A stretch of 46,893 nt of DNA, from NCBI GenBank assembly GCA_041744755.1, contig JBGTKC010000102.1, positions 1 to 46,893 of the forward strand. Reading direction: 5' to 3'. The stretch comes from CALDTK01 sp041744755 (GTDB taxonomy: Bacteria > Bacteroidota > Bacteroidia > Chitinophagales > Saprospiraceae). A program made the translations under genes and the position numbers. The number at the start of each line of letters is the position of its first letter. Within the stretch, counting starts at the first letter, position 1. Shown in pieces: positions 36,565 to 44,275 of this stretch. The notes under the pieces were generated by a model. That model was not told the DNA's origin. It did not search any database and saw only the letters and a list, made by a program, of their open reading frames with translations.

Positions 36565-37506
36565 TTAGCGTCCCAGGCAACTCCTCAACACCGCCTGCGC
36601 CGCCCACTGCCTATTCCCCGCCTGCTCGATCACCAGACTGTCCGGCCCATCCAGCACCGCATCCGCCACCACCACGTTGCGCCTCACCGGTAGACAGTGC
36701 ATGAACTTGGCATTGTTGGTTAGGGCCATCTTTTCGGCTGTCACCTGCCAGTCGTCTAGTCCCTCGCCGATCTTGCCGTATTCGCTCGTCGAACTCCAGT
36801 TCTTCGCGTACACGAAGTCAGCGTCGGCTAGGGCGGTATTCTGGTCCTCGGTGAGGGTCGCGCCATTCGTAAATTCTGCGTCGAGCGCAAAACCTGCCGG
36901 CGCCGCCACGGTCAAGTCGTAGCCACTCGCCAGCGTCCACTCCGCAAAACTGTTGGCTACCGCCTGAGGTAGCGCGCGAGGGTGCGGCGCCCAGGTCAAC
37001 ACGATTTTAGGTTTTGGCGACAGCCGTCTTTCCCTAATTGTAATCATGTCGGTGAGGCTCTGCAGCGGGTGACGCAGGGCGCTCTCGAGGCTCACCATCG
37101 GCACGGTGGCGTGTTTTGCGAAAGCGCTCAAACCTAATTCGGCAGCGTCCTCGGTCCGGTCCTTCAGTCCTGCAAACGTCCGCAGGCCAATGATGTCGGC
37201 GTACTGGCTGATGACCGCCGCGCCCTCTTTAATGTGCTCGGCCTTGTCGGTGTCCATCCGGACGCCGTCCCCGTACTCCATCGCCCAGGCCGAACCGGCG
37301 TCGAGGGTCGAGACCCACATCCCGAGGCGCTTCGCGGCGACCTCGGTGGAGAGCCGCGTACGCAAACTCGGATTGAGGTAGATCTGGACGAGGGTCTTGC
37401 CGAGGCCGAGGGTCGCGTCGGCGTCGGGTATGGCCTTGTAGCGCAGCGCCGACTCGACGAGGGCCTCGATAATGACACGGTCGGGGGCGCGGAAGAAGTG
37501 GTGCAT
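36565..37506 (-). CDS. argF': N-acyl-ornithine carbamoyltransferase (acetyl- or succinyl-)
   Basis: 313 residues. Carbamoyl-phosphate loop variant NPSLRTRLS (45-53), then MDTDKAEHIKEG, RHPLQS (about 145-150), TWAPHPRALPQAVANSF and FMHCLPVRRN, the Bacteroidota-type enzyme that carbamoylates N-succinyl- or N-acetylornithine instead of ornithine. The position that I recall separating the two substrates (Pro in Bacteroides, Glu in Xanthomonas) is Ala89 here. The start at 37506 follows a -7-like TACTTTCC (37514-37521) by 7 bases. Downstream of argD. Elements at 37011 and 37113. Confidence 0.9.
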   Translation of the reverse strand: MHHFFRAPDRVIIEALVESALRYKAIPDADATLGLGKTLVQIYLNPSLRTRLSTEVAAKRLGMWVSTLDAGSAWAMEYGDGVRMDTDKAEHIKEGAAVISQYADIIGLRTFAGLKDRTEDAAELGLSAFAKHATVPMVSLESALRHPLQSLTDMITIRERRLSPKPKIVLTWAPHPRALPQAVANSFAEWTLASGYDLTVAAPAGFALDAEFTNGATLTEDQNTALADADFVYAKNWSSTSEYGKIGEGLDDWQVTAEKMALTNNAKFMHCLPVRRNVVVADAVLDGPDSLVIEQAGNRQWAAQAVLRSCLGR

Positions 37507-37513
37507 GGGGCGG

Positions 37514-37521
37514 GGAAAGTA
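37514..37521 (-). promoter_or_regulatory. -7-like element of argF'
   Basis: TACTTTCC on the minus strand, 7 bases before the ATG. It lies in the 31-base gap after argD, so argF' may be transcribed independently. Confidence 0.45.
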
Positions 37522-37537
37522 GGCGACGGTGTGATGA

Positions 37538-38659
37538 CTAATGCAAAAGCGCCCCCAATAACTCATCGCAAGCTGCCTTATCGACTGTCAGCGGCGGCAA
37601 TAGCCGCACCGTCTCCGGATTCTTCGCCGAGCCCACGAAGACCCCCTTCTCCATCAACAGCGATTTCCGCAGCGCCGGCCCGTTCGCCTCGACCTCGAAC
37701 CCAATCATCAAGCCGCGGCCCCGCACGTCGTGCAAGCCTGAGTTTTGCCGCAAGGCGTCTAACAGATACGCGCCCTGCACAGCTGCATTCTCGACCAACT
37801 TCTCGCTTTCCATCACCTCGAGCACGGCGATCGCCGCCGCGCAGGCCAGGTGGTTGCCGCCGAAGGTGGTCCCGAGCGAGCCCTTCTTTTCCGCAAATCT
37901 TGGATGGATCAGCAGCCCGCCGACGGGGAAGCCATTGCCCATCCCCTTGGCGACCGTGATGAGGTCCGGCTCGACGCCTCCCGCGTACTGGAAGCCGAAG
38001 AAACGGCCCGTGCGCCCGTACCCGCTCTGGATCTCGTCGAGGATGAGTGCCGTGCCTTGCTGTCTACAGGCTTTCGCCAAAACCTGTAGAAACGCCGGCT
38101 CCGGCACGTAGATACCGCCAATGCCCTGGACGCCCTCGATGATGACGGCGGCCAAATCTCCGCGGGCAATGCGGGCTTCGGCAGCGTCGCAGTCGTTGAG
38201 CGGGAGCCACTCGGTGGGGACGCCGTGGTTGACAGGCGCCTTGATCGGCGGGTCGTCGGTGACGGCCACTGCGCCTGCCGTGCGGCCGTGCCAGCCCTTG
38301 TCAAAGGCGAGCACCTTCGTGCGACCGGTATCCCAGCTCGCCAATTTTAAGGCGTTCTCGTTGGCCTCCGCGCCGGAGTTGACCATGAAGAGGCGGTAGT
38401 CCTCGAGACCGCTGGCCTGACCGAGCTTGGTGGCCAATTCATCTTGCAGTGGATTGAGCACGGCATTGCTGTAGAAGGCCAACTTGTCGAGCTGTTCCTT
38501 CAGCGCCGCGACGTAGTGCGGGTGCCCGTGCCCGATCGAGATGACGGCGTGCCCGCCGTAGAAGTCCAGGATCTCGCGACCGTCGGCGAGGGTGACGCGA
38601 AAGCCTGATCCAGAGACGGGCGTGACGGGATATTGGGCATAGACATCAAAGGGGCGCAT
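37538..38659 (-). CDS. argD: Acetylornithine aminotransferase
   Basis: 373 residues, class III PLP transaminase. FMVNSGAEANENALKLA (92-108), LILDEIQSGYGRTG (206-219), and the PLP lysine K238 in TVAKGMGNGFP. Converts N-acylglutamate semialdehyde to N-acylornithine. ATG 38659 chosen because the family sequence starts there (MRPFDVYAQYPV); upstream is a TTCAACA-word spacer. The element at 38070-38084, nested in a longer palindrome, encodes VLAKA at 193-197; another at 37742 encodes LRQN. Confidence 0.93.
   Translation of the reverse strand: MRPFDVYAQYPVTPVSGSGFRVTLADGREILDFYGGHAVISIGHGHPHYVAALKEQLDKLAFYSNAVLNPLQDELATKLGQASGLEDYRLFMVNSGAEANENALKLASWDTGRTKVLAFDKGWHGRTAGAVAVTDDPPIKAPVNHGVPTEWLPLNDCDAAEARIARGDLAAVIIEGVQGIGGIYVPEPAFLQVLAKACRQQGTALILDEIQSGYGRTGRFFGFQYAGGVEPDLITVAKGMGNGFPVGGLLIHPRFAEKKGSLGTTFGGNHLACAAAIAVLEVMESEKLVENAAVQGAYLLDALRQNSGLHDVRGRGLMIGFEVEANGPALRKSLLMEKGVFVGSAKNPETVRLLPPLTVDKAACDELLGALLH
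38064..38091 (-). repeat. Mini-hairpin nested in an 8-bp perfect inverted repeat
   Basis: TCTACAGG and CCTGTAGA flank the 12-base core of a canonical element inside argD. The flanks can pair with each other, giving a longer stem than any other copy in the window. Confidence 0.7.
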
Positions 38660-38758
38660 GGGGGCGAAAATGGGGAATTGTTGAAGTTTTGAAGGGAGAT
38701 TTGTTGATTTCCTCGCCTTGCCTGTAAGCTTTCGTACTTCGGCGGCCACTAACGAGGT

Positions 38759-39295
38759 GTGACCATCACGACGCAAATACCCCAGGCTCAAATCGAGTCC
38801 AGCTTCGTGGCGGATGTCGAAGGGGCCTTCGACGTGGTCGCCAAGCTCGCTCGGCTTTACAGCCAGGATGCTACCGACGCGGAGGACATCCGCCAGGAGA
38901 TACTACTGCAAGCCTGGCGGGCCTATCCAGACTTCGGGGGCCGCAGCAAGTTCTCGACCTGGTTGTACAGTATCGGCGTCCACGTCTGCCTGGGGTGGAC
39001 GCGTACGGTCGAACGCCGCACCCAACGAGAGGCCAGTCACGGCGAATCGAGTCTGCATCCCAACCTACGCCACGCGTCTATCTCAGGTGAGGCCTTAGGC
39101 CCAGCAGCAGAACTCCTGTACGAGGCCATCCGACTCCTCGAACCCGTCGATCGCTCGCTCATCTCCCTACACCTCGATGATTACAAGAATCCCGAGATCG
39201 CCGACCTCCTCGGTATCACCTCCGCAGGTGCCGTCGCGACGCGCATCTCGCGCATCCGCGCTCAACTCAAGCAAACCCTCAATCCAACTTCGTAA
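38759..39295 (+). CDS. ECF sigma factor, second
   Basis: 178 residues, GTG start. Region 2: DATDAEDIRQEILLQAWRAYPDF, then KFSTWLYSIGVHVCL. Region 4: LEPVDRSLISLHLDDYKNPEIADLLGITSAGAVATRISRIRAQLK. The gene faces away from argD and is followed after 11 bases by a membrane protein gene, the usual sigma/membrane-partner layout. A TACTTCGG lies 16 bases before the start. Confidence 0.88.
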   Translation: MTITTQIPQAQIESSFVADVEGAFDVVAKLARLYSQDATDAEDIRQEILLQAWRAYPDFGGRSKFSTWLYSIGVHVCLGWTRTVERRTQREASHGESSLHPNLRHASISGEALGPAAELLYEAIRLLEPVDRSLISLHLDDYKNPEIADLLGITSAGAVATRISRIRAQLKQTLNPTS

Positions 39296-39306
39296 AACCG
39301 ACCGCA

Positions 39307-39930
39307 ATGGACATCGACCAACTCTGGGGTGAGGCCAACGCGGCACTCACGCAATCCAGTAATACCGAACAAATCAAACGAGCCATGATCTCCGAAAGCA
39401 ATTCCCACGTCGCCCAACTCACCACTCGCCTCGCGCAACAACGCAACTGGGCGATGGGCTTCCTCGTCGCCTTCGTTATCGCGGCGGTGCTTTGGAGGCA
39501 CAGTAGCGTAGCGCTTAGCTGCCTCGCGGTGATGATCGTCCTCTACGTGATTGGCGCTTACGTGCTGCACAAGGGTGTTCTCGATTTGCGGGCCTTCGCC
39601 AAAACCTCTGGCCCTACCCGCTCCCGCATCGAGGCCGAACTCGCGATCATCAAACGGACCCTGCGCACAAATACCATCTGGAGCGTGATCGCGGTTCCGC
39701 TGATGATTGTGCTCTCCATGGCGATGAGCTACGCCGTGAAGCAAGGGCTCGACTTCGAGGCGCTGTTCCAAGATCCGAAATTCCTGCGGGGGACGCTCGT
39801 GAGTCTGGTGGTCCTCGGCCCCCTTGCGGCCCTATTGGGCACCTACCTCACCCGCGTCGCCTTCGGCCGGATGACGGACCAGCTGGAGGCCAACCTCGAG
39901 GCCTTGCGGCGGATCGAGACGGTGGGGTAG
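39307..39930 (+). CDS. Four-helix membrane protein downstream of the ECF sigma factor
   Basis: 207 residues. An N-terminal cytosolic helix region (about 1-45) is followed by four predicted transmembrane segments near 47-63, 68-88, 123-143 and 163-185, then a coiled tail. No family recognised. Its place directly after the sigma gene suggests an anti-sigma or sensor role. The element at 39591-39605 (loop GAAG) encodes AFAKT in the loop between helices 2 and 3. Confidence 0.65.
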   Translation: MDIDQLWGEANAALTQSSNTEQIKRAMISESNSHVAQLTTRLAQQRNWAMGFLVAFVIAAVLWRHSSVALSCLAVMIVLYVIGAYVLHKGVLDLRAFAKTSGPTRSRIEAELAIIKRTLRTNTIWSVIAVPLMIVLSMAMSYAVKQGLDFEALFQDPKFLRGTLVSLVVLGPLAALLGTYLTRVAFGRMTDQLEANLEALRRIETVG

Positions 39931-39970
39931 GCATTCGACAATTTAACCTTCAACCAATCAATAATTGCTT

Positions 39971-40945
39971 TCAAAGCAGCCCTACCCGCCTCTCCAGTCC
40001 AAACATCAGATTCAAATTCTCGATCGCCTGGCTGCTGGCGCCCTTGCGCAGGTTGTCGAGCACCGTGATGACGCCGAGCTGCCCATCCTTGACGATCGGG
40101 TGGACGAGCGCTTTGTTGGTCCGCACCACCTGCTGCAGATCAGGGTTGTCGGTGACGGCGAAGGTGAGCCCGGGTTCCTTTCCGTAGAAGTCGGCAAAGA
40201 GCTCGTCGGCTTGTTTTTGCGAGAGCTCGGTCGGCGTCTGCGCGACGGAGAAGATGCCGCGGCTGAAATCTCCGCGGACGGGCATGAAGTGAACCGGGGG
40301 CAGCTTAGCGTCGTCGACGTCGGCGAGGTGGCGCAGGGTCTGGCGGATCTCGCCGAGGTGCTGGTGGTCGAAGGGCTTGTAGGGGCTGAGATTGTCGGCG
40401 CGCCAACTGAAGTGCGTCGTGGGGCTCGGGGCCTGGCCGGCGCCGGTGCTGCCGGTGATGGCGGTGACGGCGACGGGGTTTTGCAGTAGGCCCTCGCTCG
40501 CCAGGGGAAGCAAGGCCAGTTGGATCGCTGTCGCAAAACAGCCTGGGTTGGCGACGCGAGTGGCGGTGGCGATGGTTTTGGCGAAAGCCTCCGGCAGGCC
40601 GTAGACGAAACCGTGCGGGCCGTTTTGACGAAAGTCGGTACTTAAGTCGACAATGCGCTTGCCCTCGGCTGCCGCGGCGTACTCCTCGACGAAAGCCTTC
40701 GCGCGACCGTGGCCCGTGCACAGGATCCAGGCGTCGATGTCGACCTCATTCGACTCGACCTCGGACTGAAAGACCAATGGCGTACGACCTCTCAGGCGCG
40801 GGTGCACCTCCCACACGGCCTTGCCGGCCTGTGAGTTGCTCTGCGCGACGGCGACGTTGAAGTGCGGGTGGTCGAGGAGGAGTTCGAGGGCCTCCCCGCC
40901 CGTGTAGCCGGCGGCGCCGATGATGGCGATGTGGTGGTGGGGCAT
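39971..40945 (-). CDS. argC: N-acetyl-gamma-glutamyl-phosphate reductase
   Basis: 324 residues. NAD(P)-binding GAAGYTGGEAL (10-20), active-site Cys136 in NPGCFATAIQLALLPL, and GSTGAGQAPSPTTHFS. Reduces N-acylglutamyl phosphate to the semialdehyde. Two dispersed elements 32 bases apart encode DFRQN (104-108) and AFAKT (120-124), flanking FVYGLPE. Bacteroidota ArgC as I remember it has the same length there with other residues, suggesting replacement rather than insertion. A degenerate third copy overlaps the active-site codons. Confidence 0.94.
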   Translation of the reverse strand: MPHHHIAIIGAAGYTGGEALELLLDHPHFNVAVAQSNSQAGKAVWEVHPRLRGRTPLVFQSEVESNEVDIDAWILCTGHGRAKAFVEEYAAAAEGKRIVDLSTDFRQNGPHGFVYGLPEAFAKTIATATRVANPGCFATAIQLALLPLASEGLLQNPVAVTAITGSTGAGQAPSPTTHFSWRADNLSPYKPFDHQHLGEIRQTLRHLADVDDAKLPPVHFMPVRGDFSRGIFSVAQTPTELSQKQADELFADFYGKEPGLTFAVTDNPDLQQVVRTNKALVHPIVKDGQLGVITVLDNLRKGASSQAIENLNLMFGLERRVGLL

Positions 40946-41017
40946 GAGAGATTTTTAGGACGAGATGAGCATAAAGAAGGCACGAGGAGCGCGAAGGGTC
41001 AAACTCGACTGGGCGCT

Positions 41018-41025
41018 TACCTTTG
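41018..41025 (+). promoter_or_regulatory. -7 element of mntA-hepT
   Basis: TACCTTTG, an exact match to TAnnTTTG, 5 bases before the ATG at 41031. It rules against the longer frame that starts at 40965. Confidence 0.6.
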
Positions 41026-41030
41026 GGGGG

Positions 41031-41513
41031 ATGGTGACGCAACAAGAGCGTGATACGATCGTGTCGATGATTCGGGAGCGTGTCCCGAGCGTCAAGGCCG
41101 TGTACCTATTCGGGAGCCGCGTAAACCATGATGGCGCTTACGTGAATGCCCACAGCGACTGGGACATTGCTTTCTTCGCAGAGTTTGAGCACGTGCTCGA
41201 AGGCTGGGACAAGCCCGGGTTACACGCCGATCTCGCGAGAGCGCTCGAGGCGGAGCATGTCGATCTCATCGACCTCGGAATGGAAATGGACTGTGTGCTC
41301 TTCGAGAACGTCATGGGCGGGGAGCGCTTGTGGGCGGGTGACGAAGATGTAGTGCTCACCTGGGAACTGGGGAGAGAGGGCGTCGTGCGGGACTGGCGTT
41401 TCCGCAATAAGGGGGCGCATGTCGAGGAGATTGACGAGATTCGCGAACGTGTCGGTAACCACCGTGCTAAAAAAAGCGAGCAGTCTGCAGCGATGTCTGC
41501 TCCGCGTTCGTGA
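41031..41513 (+). CDS. mntA: MntA-type nucleotidyltransferase antitoxin
   Basis: 160 residues. Minimal nucleotidyltransferase domain: LFGSR (26-30) and SDWDIAFF (42-49). The gap between GS and DxD is 13 residues; the usual pattern is about 9-10, so a small insertion sits at the active-site turn. In MntA-HepT systems the antitoxin AMPylates a tyrosine of the HEPN toxin. hepT follows with a 50-base overlap. The pair sits on the opposite strand between argC and argG. Confidence 0.82.
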   Translation: MVTQQERDTIVSMIRERVPSVKAVYLFGSRVNHDGAYVNAHSDWDIAFFAEFEHVLEGWDKPGLHADLARALEAEHVDLIDLGMEMDCVLFENVMGGERLWAGDEDVVLTWELGREGVVRDWRFRNKGAHVEEIDEIRERVGNHRAKKSEQSAAMSAPRS

Positions 41514-41877
41514 GACCTACGCCGCGAGCCCGGAGACCCTCCTCACGGACTACAGCCAGCAGGACGTCATCGTGCTCAACATCATCCAGGCGTGCGAACA
41601 GGCGATCGACATTGCGGCGACCGTGTTGAGCGTGAGACAATCTCGTGGGCGCAGTGTGGTGGCAAGTAAGTTCAGCGTCCTGGCGGAACTCAAGATTATC
41701 CCAAACGATCTAGCCAAAGATCTCGATAGGATGATCGGCTTTCGAAATATCGCAGTGCATCAGTATCAGGAGATCGACTTCGAAATCGTACGCGGAATCA
41801 TAAATGAGAAGTTAGATCAGTTGACGGCGCTTGCAGACCTGGCAATGGACCACCTCGTCGAATTGGAGGATGGATAA
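41464..41877 (+). CDS. hepT: HepT-type HEPN toxin
   Basis: 137 residues, GTG start chosen because the family begins with a helix like LKKASSLQRCLLRVRETY. The HEPN ribonuclease motif RX4HXY is intact (RNIAVHQY), including the tyrosine AMPylated by MntA. Other family segments: QQDVIVLNIIQACEQAIDIA. Predicted RNase toxin. It lies downstream of its antitoxin, with a 50-base overlap in a different frame. Codons are less GC-rich than in the flanking arg genes. Confidence 0.85.
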   Translation: MLKKASSLQRCLLRVRETYAASPETLLTDYSQQDVIVLNIIQACEQAIDIAATVLSVRQSRGRSVVASKFSVLAELKIIPNDLAKDLDRMIGFRNIAVHQYQEIDFEIVRGIINEKLDQLTALADLAMDHLVELEDG

Positions 41878-41943
41878 AGGCGGTTCAGATCTCCTTCCAG
41901 AAGCGCATCTACCAATCATGCCCCTCAGGCTTCCCTCCCGCAC

Positions 41944-43131
41944 CTATTGCCCCTTCACCGCCCGCGCCATCCGTGCCCCGTTCGCCAGAATCTTCGTGAA
42001 ACCGCGCACGTCCTGCCCGCTCCACGCGCCCTGCGTCTCGCCGTAGGTGCCGCCCTGCGCCTTCATAATATCTAAGTCCGAAGTCACGCCGAGCAGCTCG
42101 AAGCGATACGGGTGCAACTCCACGTGCACTGTGCCCGTCACCGTGCGCTGGCTCGACGCCAAGTAGGCCTCGATATCGGGCAAGATCGGATCGAGGAATT
42201 GCGACTCGTGGATTAGCGAGCCGTAGAGGTCCCCGAGCTGCCGCTTGTAGGTCTGCTGATTGCGCCCGAGCGTGTGCTTCTCGAGCAACTCGTGCGCCTT
42301 GATGATGATCGTCGAGGCCGCCGCCTCGAAGCCGACGCGACCTTTGATGCCGATGATGGTGTCGCCGACGTGCATCCCGCGACCGACGCCGTACGGTCCG
42401 GCGATGGCTTGGAGGGTCTCGATGGCGGCCACTTTGCCAGCTGTCTCGCCGTCGACACTCACGAGTTCCCCTCGCTCGAAACCGAGGTCCACGCCCCGCA
42501 CGTCCGTGGCTGATACCTGCGTCGGCCACGCTTCCTCCGGTAATCCTTGGTGCGAAGTGAGCGTCTCGGCGCCCCCGACGCTCGTGCCCCAGAGCCCCTT
42601 GTTGATCGAGTACTTCGCCTTCGCCGCATCGAATTCGTGTCCGTGCTCGGCTAGGAAAGCCACCTCCGCCTCGCGGCTCAGGCGCTGCTCGCGGATGGGG
42701 GTGATGATCTCCAAGTCCGGCGGTCCCAGCACTTGGAAGGCGTAATCGAAGCGCACCTGGTCATTGCCCGCCCCCGTACTCCCGTGCGCCACCGCCTTCG
42801 CGCCAATCTCGTTGGCATATTCGATGATGGCCAGGGCCTGGAACATGCGCTCGGCCGAGACGCTCATTGGGTACAGCCCACCCCGCAGCACATTGCCGGC
42901 GATGAGGTAGCGCAAACAATCGTTGTAGTACCGCTCCCGGGCGTCCACACTCTTGAAGCTGGCCGCCCCAAGACCCTTCGCCCGCTCGCCAATAGCTGTG
43001 ATTTCGCTTTCGCTAAAACCACCCGTATTCACGAGCACCGCGTGCACCTCATAACCGCGGACCTTCGAGAGGTAGACCGCGCAGTAGGAGGTATCGAGGC
43101 CGCCGGAGTAGGCGAGGACGATAACAGGCAA
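41944..43131 (-). CDS. argG: Argininosuccinate synthase
   Basis: 395 residues. The PP-loop ATPase motif AYSGGLDTS lies at the N-terminus, followed by AHGSTGAGNDQVRFDYAF and GRGMHVGDTIIGIKGR, the latter matching the citrulline/aspartate-site region. Joins citrulline and aspartate. No ATG is available near the start; TTG 43131 gives MPVIVLAYSGG, the normal beginning. That TTG lies within the first unit of a repeat array. The element at 43006-43019 encodes FSES. Confidence 0.93.
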   Translation of the reverse strand: MPVIVLAYSGGLDTSYCAVYLSKVRGYEVHAVLVNTGGFSESEITAIGERAKGLGAASFKSVDARERYYNDCLRYLIAGNVLRGGLYPMSVSAERMFQALAIIEYANEIGAKAVAHGSTGAGNDQVRFDYAFQVLGPPDLEIITPIREQRLSREAEVAFLAEHGHEFDAAKAKYSINKGLWGTSVGGAETLTSHQGLPEEAWPTQVSATDVRGVDLGFERGELVSVDGETAGKVAAIETLQAIAGPYGVGRGMHVGDTIIGIKGRVGFEAAASTIIIKAHELLEKHTLGRNQQTYKRQLGDLYGSLIHESQFLDPILPDIEAYLASSQRTVTGTVHVELHPYRFELLGVTSDLDIMKAQGGTYGETQGAWSGQDVRGFTKILANGARMARAVKGQ

Positions 43132-43217
43132 GTGTTGAGGTATTGAAGGGTGAAGTGTTGAAGGGCTGTGCGGGGGGGCTACCAAGTGTTGAAGGTCGAA
43201 GGGTGAGGTGTTGAAGG
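43130..43217 (-). repeat. Array of four CCTTCAACACTT-type words (left arm)
   Basis: Four copies, read on the minus strand as CCTTCAACACTT or close variants, at 43130, 43153, 43184 and 43206. They mirror the right arm at 43345-43420 across a 127-base core (43218-43344) without a recognisable gene. Confidence 0.75.
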
Positions 43218-43344
43218 GCCGTTCGGACGCCCATGCCAGCGATATCCGGCGCAAAGAAGCGAGTTATCGATGAAAGCGCCGCTCTGTGTCGGAGTTACAA
43301 TACCCGCATTGTGTGCTCACGTCGGTTCGGCCTACGCGGCAGCG

Positions 43345-43420
43345 CCTTCAACACTTCACCCCTCCACCTTCAACACTTGGCCCTGCCTTCAACACTTCAC
43401 CCTTCACCCCTTCAACACTT
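43345..43420 (+). repeat. Array of four CCTTCAACACTT words (right arm)
   Basis: Exact 12-base copies at 43345, 43367, 43386 and 43409, followed alternately by CACCC and GGCCC. Inverted with respect to the left arm. The array ends 4 bases before the stop of the GNAT gene. Confidence 0.8.
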
Positions 43421-43424
43421 GGCC

Positions 43425-44084
43425 CTAGGGAATCGCCCGGTCCACCACCCCTAACTTCTCAACGGCTTTCTTCTCCTTGCGCTCCAGCTTCCTTTCCAGC
43501 TTCCGCTGCTCGGCAATCGCCAGCATCTCATTTTTGCTCGGCGCGATCATCGCCGTGCAAAGGCACATCTTCTGCTCGTTGCGCTGGAGGATGTCGTAGT
43601 TCGGGCAACTCATGCAGCCCTTCCAGAAGGTCTCGTCCTGCGTGAGTTGGTTGAAGGTGCAGGGGCGGTAGCCGAGGTTGGAGTTGATCTCCATGACGCG
43701 ACCGTTGGTGGTAATACCGAACACACGGGCGTCGGGATACTTGTCGCGCGCCAGGTTGAAGGCCGCGCCCTTGATGCGCTCGGCGAGGCGCAGGCCGCGG
43801 TAGATCGGATCGACGATGAGGCCGGAGTTGGCTACGTACCGGCCGTGCGTCCAGACCTCCACGTAGCAAAACCCGATGCACTCGCCGCGGTAGAGCGCCA
43901 CCACAGCGTTACCGGCCGCCATCTTCGAGCGCACGTAGGCTGGCTCACGCTTGGCGATACCGGTGCGGCGCGCCTTGGCGCTCTCGGCGATGAGGTCGCA
44001 GATGCGCTCGGCGAAAATCTCGTGGCTGGAATTGGCGACGACGACCGTCACCTCGCGGGGGTCAATAGAAAGCACTTCAGACAT
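43425..44084 (-). CDS. GNAT N-acetyltransferase of the arginine pathway
   Basis: 219 residues. Acetyl-CoA-binding GNAT core (NAVVALYRGECIGFCYVEVW, then NSGLIVDPIYRGLRLAERIKGAAF), and a C-terminal cysteine-rich stretch (KGCMSCPNYDILQRNEQKMCLC) followed by a basic coiled tail. In Bacteroidota a protein of this type commonly heads the arginine operon and probably makes N-acylglutamate, replacing argA. ATG 44084 chosen; a terminator-like hairpin and a 24-residue leader ORF lie upstream. First structural gene of the arg set. Confidence 0.82.
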   Translation of the reverse strand: MSEVLSIDPREVTVVVANSSHEIFAERICDLIAESAKARRTGIAKREPAYVRSKMAAGNAVVALYRGECIGFCYVEVWTHGRYVANSGLIVDPIYRGLRLAERIKGAAFNLARDKYPDARVFGITTNGRVMEINSNLGYRPCTFNQLTQDETFWKGCMSCPNYDILQRNEQKMCLCTAMIAPSKNEMLAIAEQRKLERKLERKEKKAVEKLGVVDRAIP

Positions 44085-44092
44085 GAGCGGTG

Positions 44093-44114
44093 AAAAGCGC
44101 GGACGCGTACGTCC
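44093..44114 (-). terminator. Attenuator-like hairpin before the arg GNAT gene
   Basis: On the minus strand GGACG-TACG-CGTCC forms a 5-bp stem with a TACG (UNCG-type) loop, followed by GCGC and TTTT, ending 8 bases before the ATG. A competing 6-bp stem (TTGCCG with CGGCAA, 44157-44176) lies upstream. The T-run is short, so termination strength is uncertain. Confidence 0.4.
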
Positions 44115-44193
44115 TGATAAATGGGGGAGGCGCACCAAGGGCACCGGTGACAAGTCTTGCCGACGCGATGCGGCAACCGGGCAGCTCCAGCGG

Positions 44194-44268
44194 CTACCCC
44201 TGCACTCGCACGCGCAGCCGGAGCGCAGTGCCGGCTGGCCTATAGGTATATGCGAATGGATACGTCAT
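44194..44268 (-). CDS. Arginine-rich leader peptide
   Basis: 24 codons: starts MTYPFAYTYR and ends ALRLRVRVQG. Four arginines (residues 10, 17, 19, 21) use four different codons (AGG, CGG, CGC, CGA). An exact -7 match TACATTTG (44276-44283) lies 7 bases before its ATG, as at ordinary genes here. It precedes the first arginine gene by 109 bases with a terminator-like hairpin between, the layout of ribosome-mediated attenuation. No comparative evidence is available to me. Confidence 0.5.
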   Translation of the reverse strand: MTYPFAYTYRPAGTALRLRVRVQG

Positions 44269-44275
44269 CAAGGTG

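Noticed and set aside
40527..40539. Degenerate mini-hairpin over the ArgC active site as a strong family member
   Set aside because: It has only a 2-bp stem, and CFATA is dictated by the enzyme's catalytic motif, so coincidence is likely. It is counted among the weak copies only.
43130..43420. CRISPR array in the argG-GNAT spacer
   Set aside because: Repeats are only 12 bases, spacers about 7-19 bases, the two halves are inverted, and no cas gene is nearby.
44085..44275. Known riboswitch in the arginine leader
   Set aside because: I looked for cobalamin- and SAM-type conserved boxes and saw none; a short ORF rich in Arg codons explains the region better.
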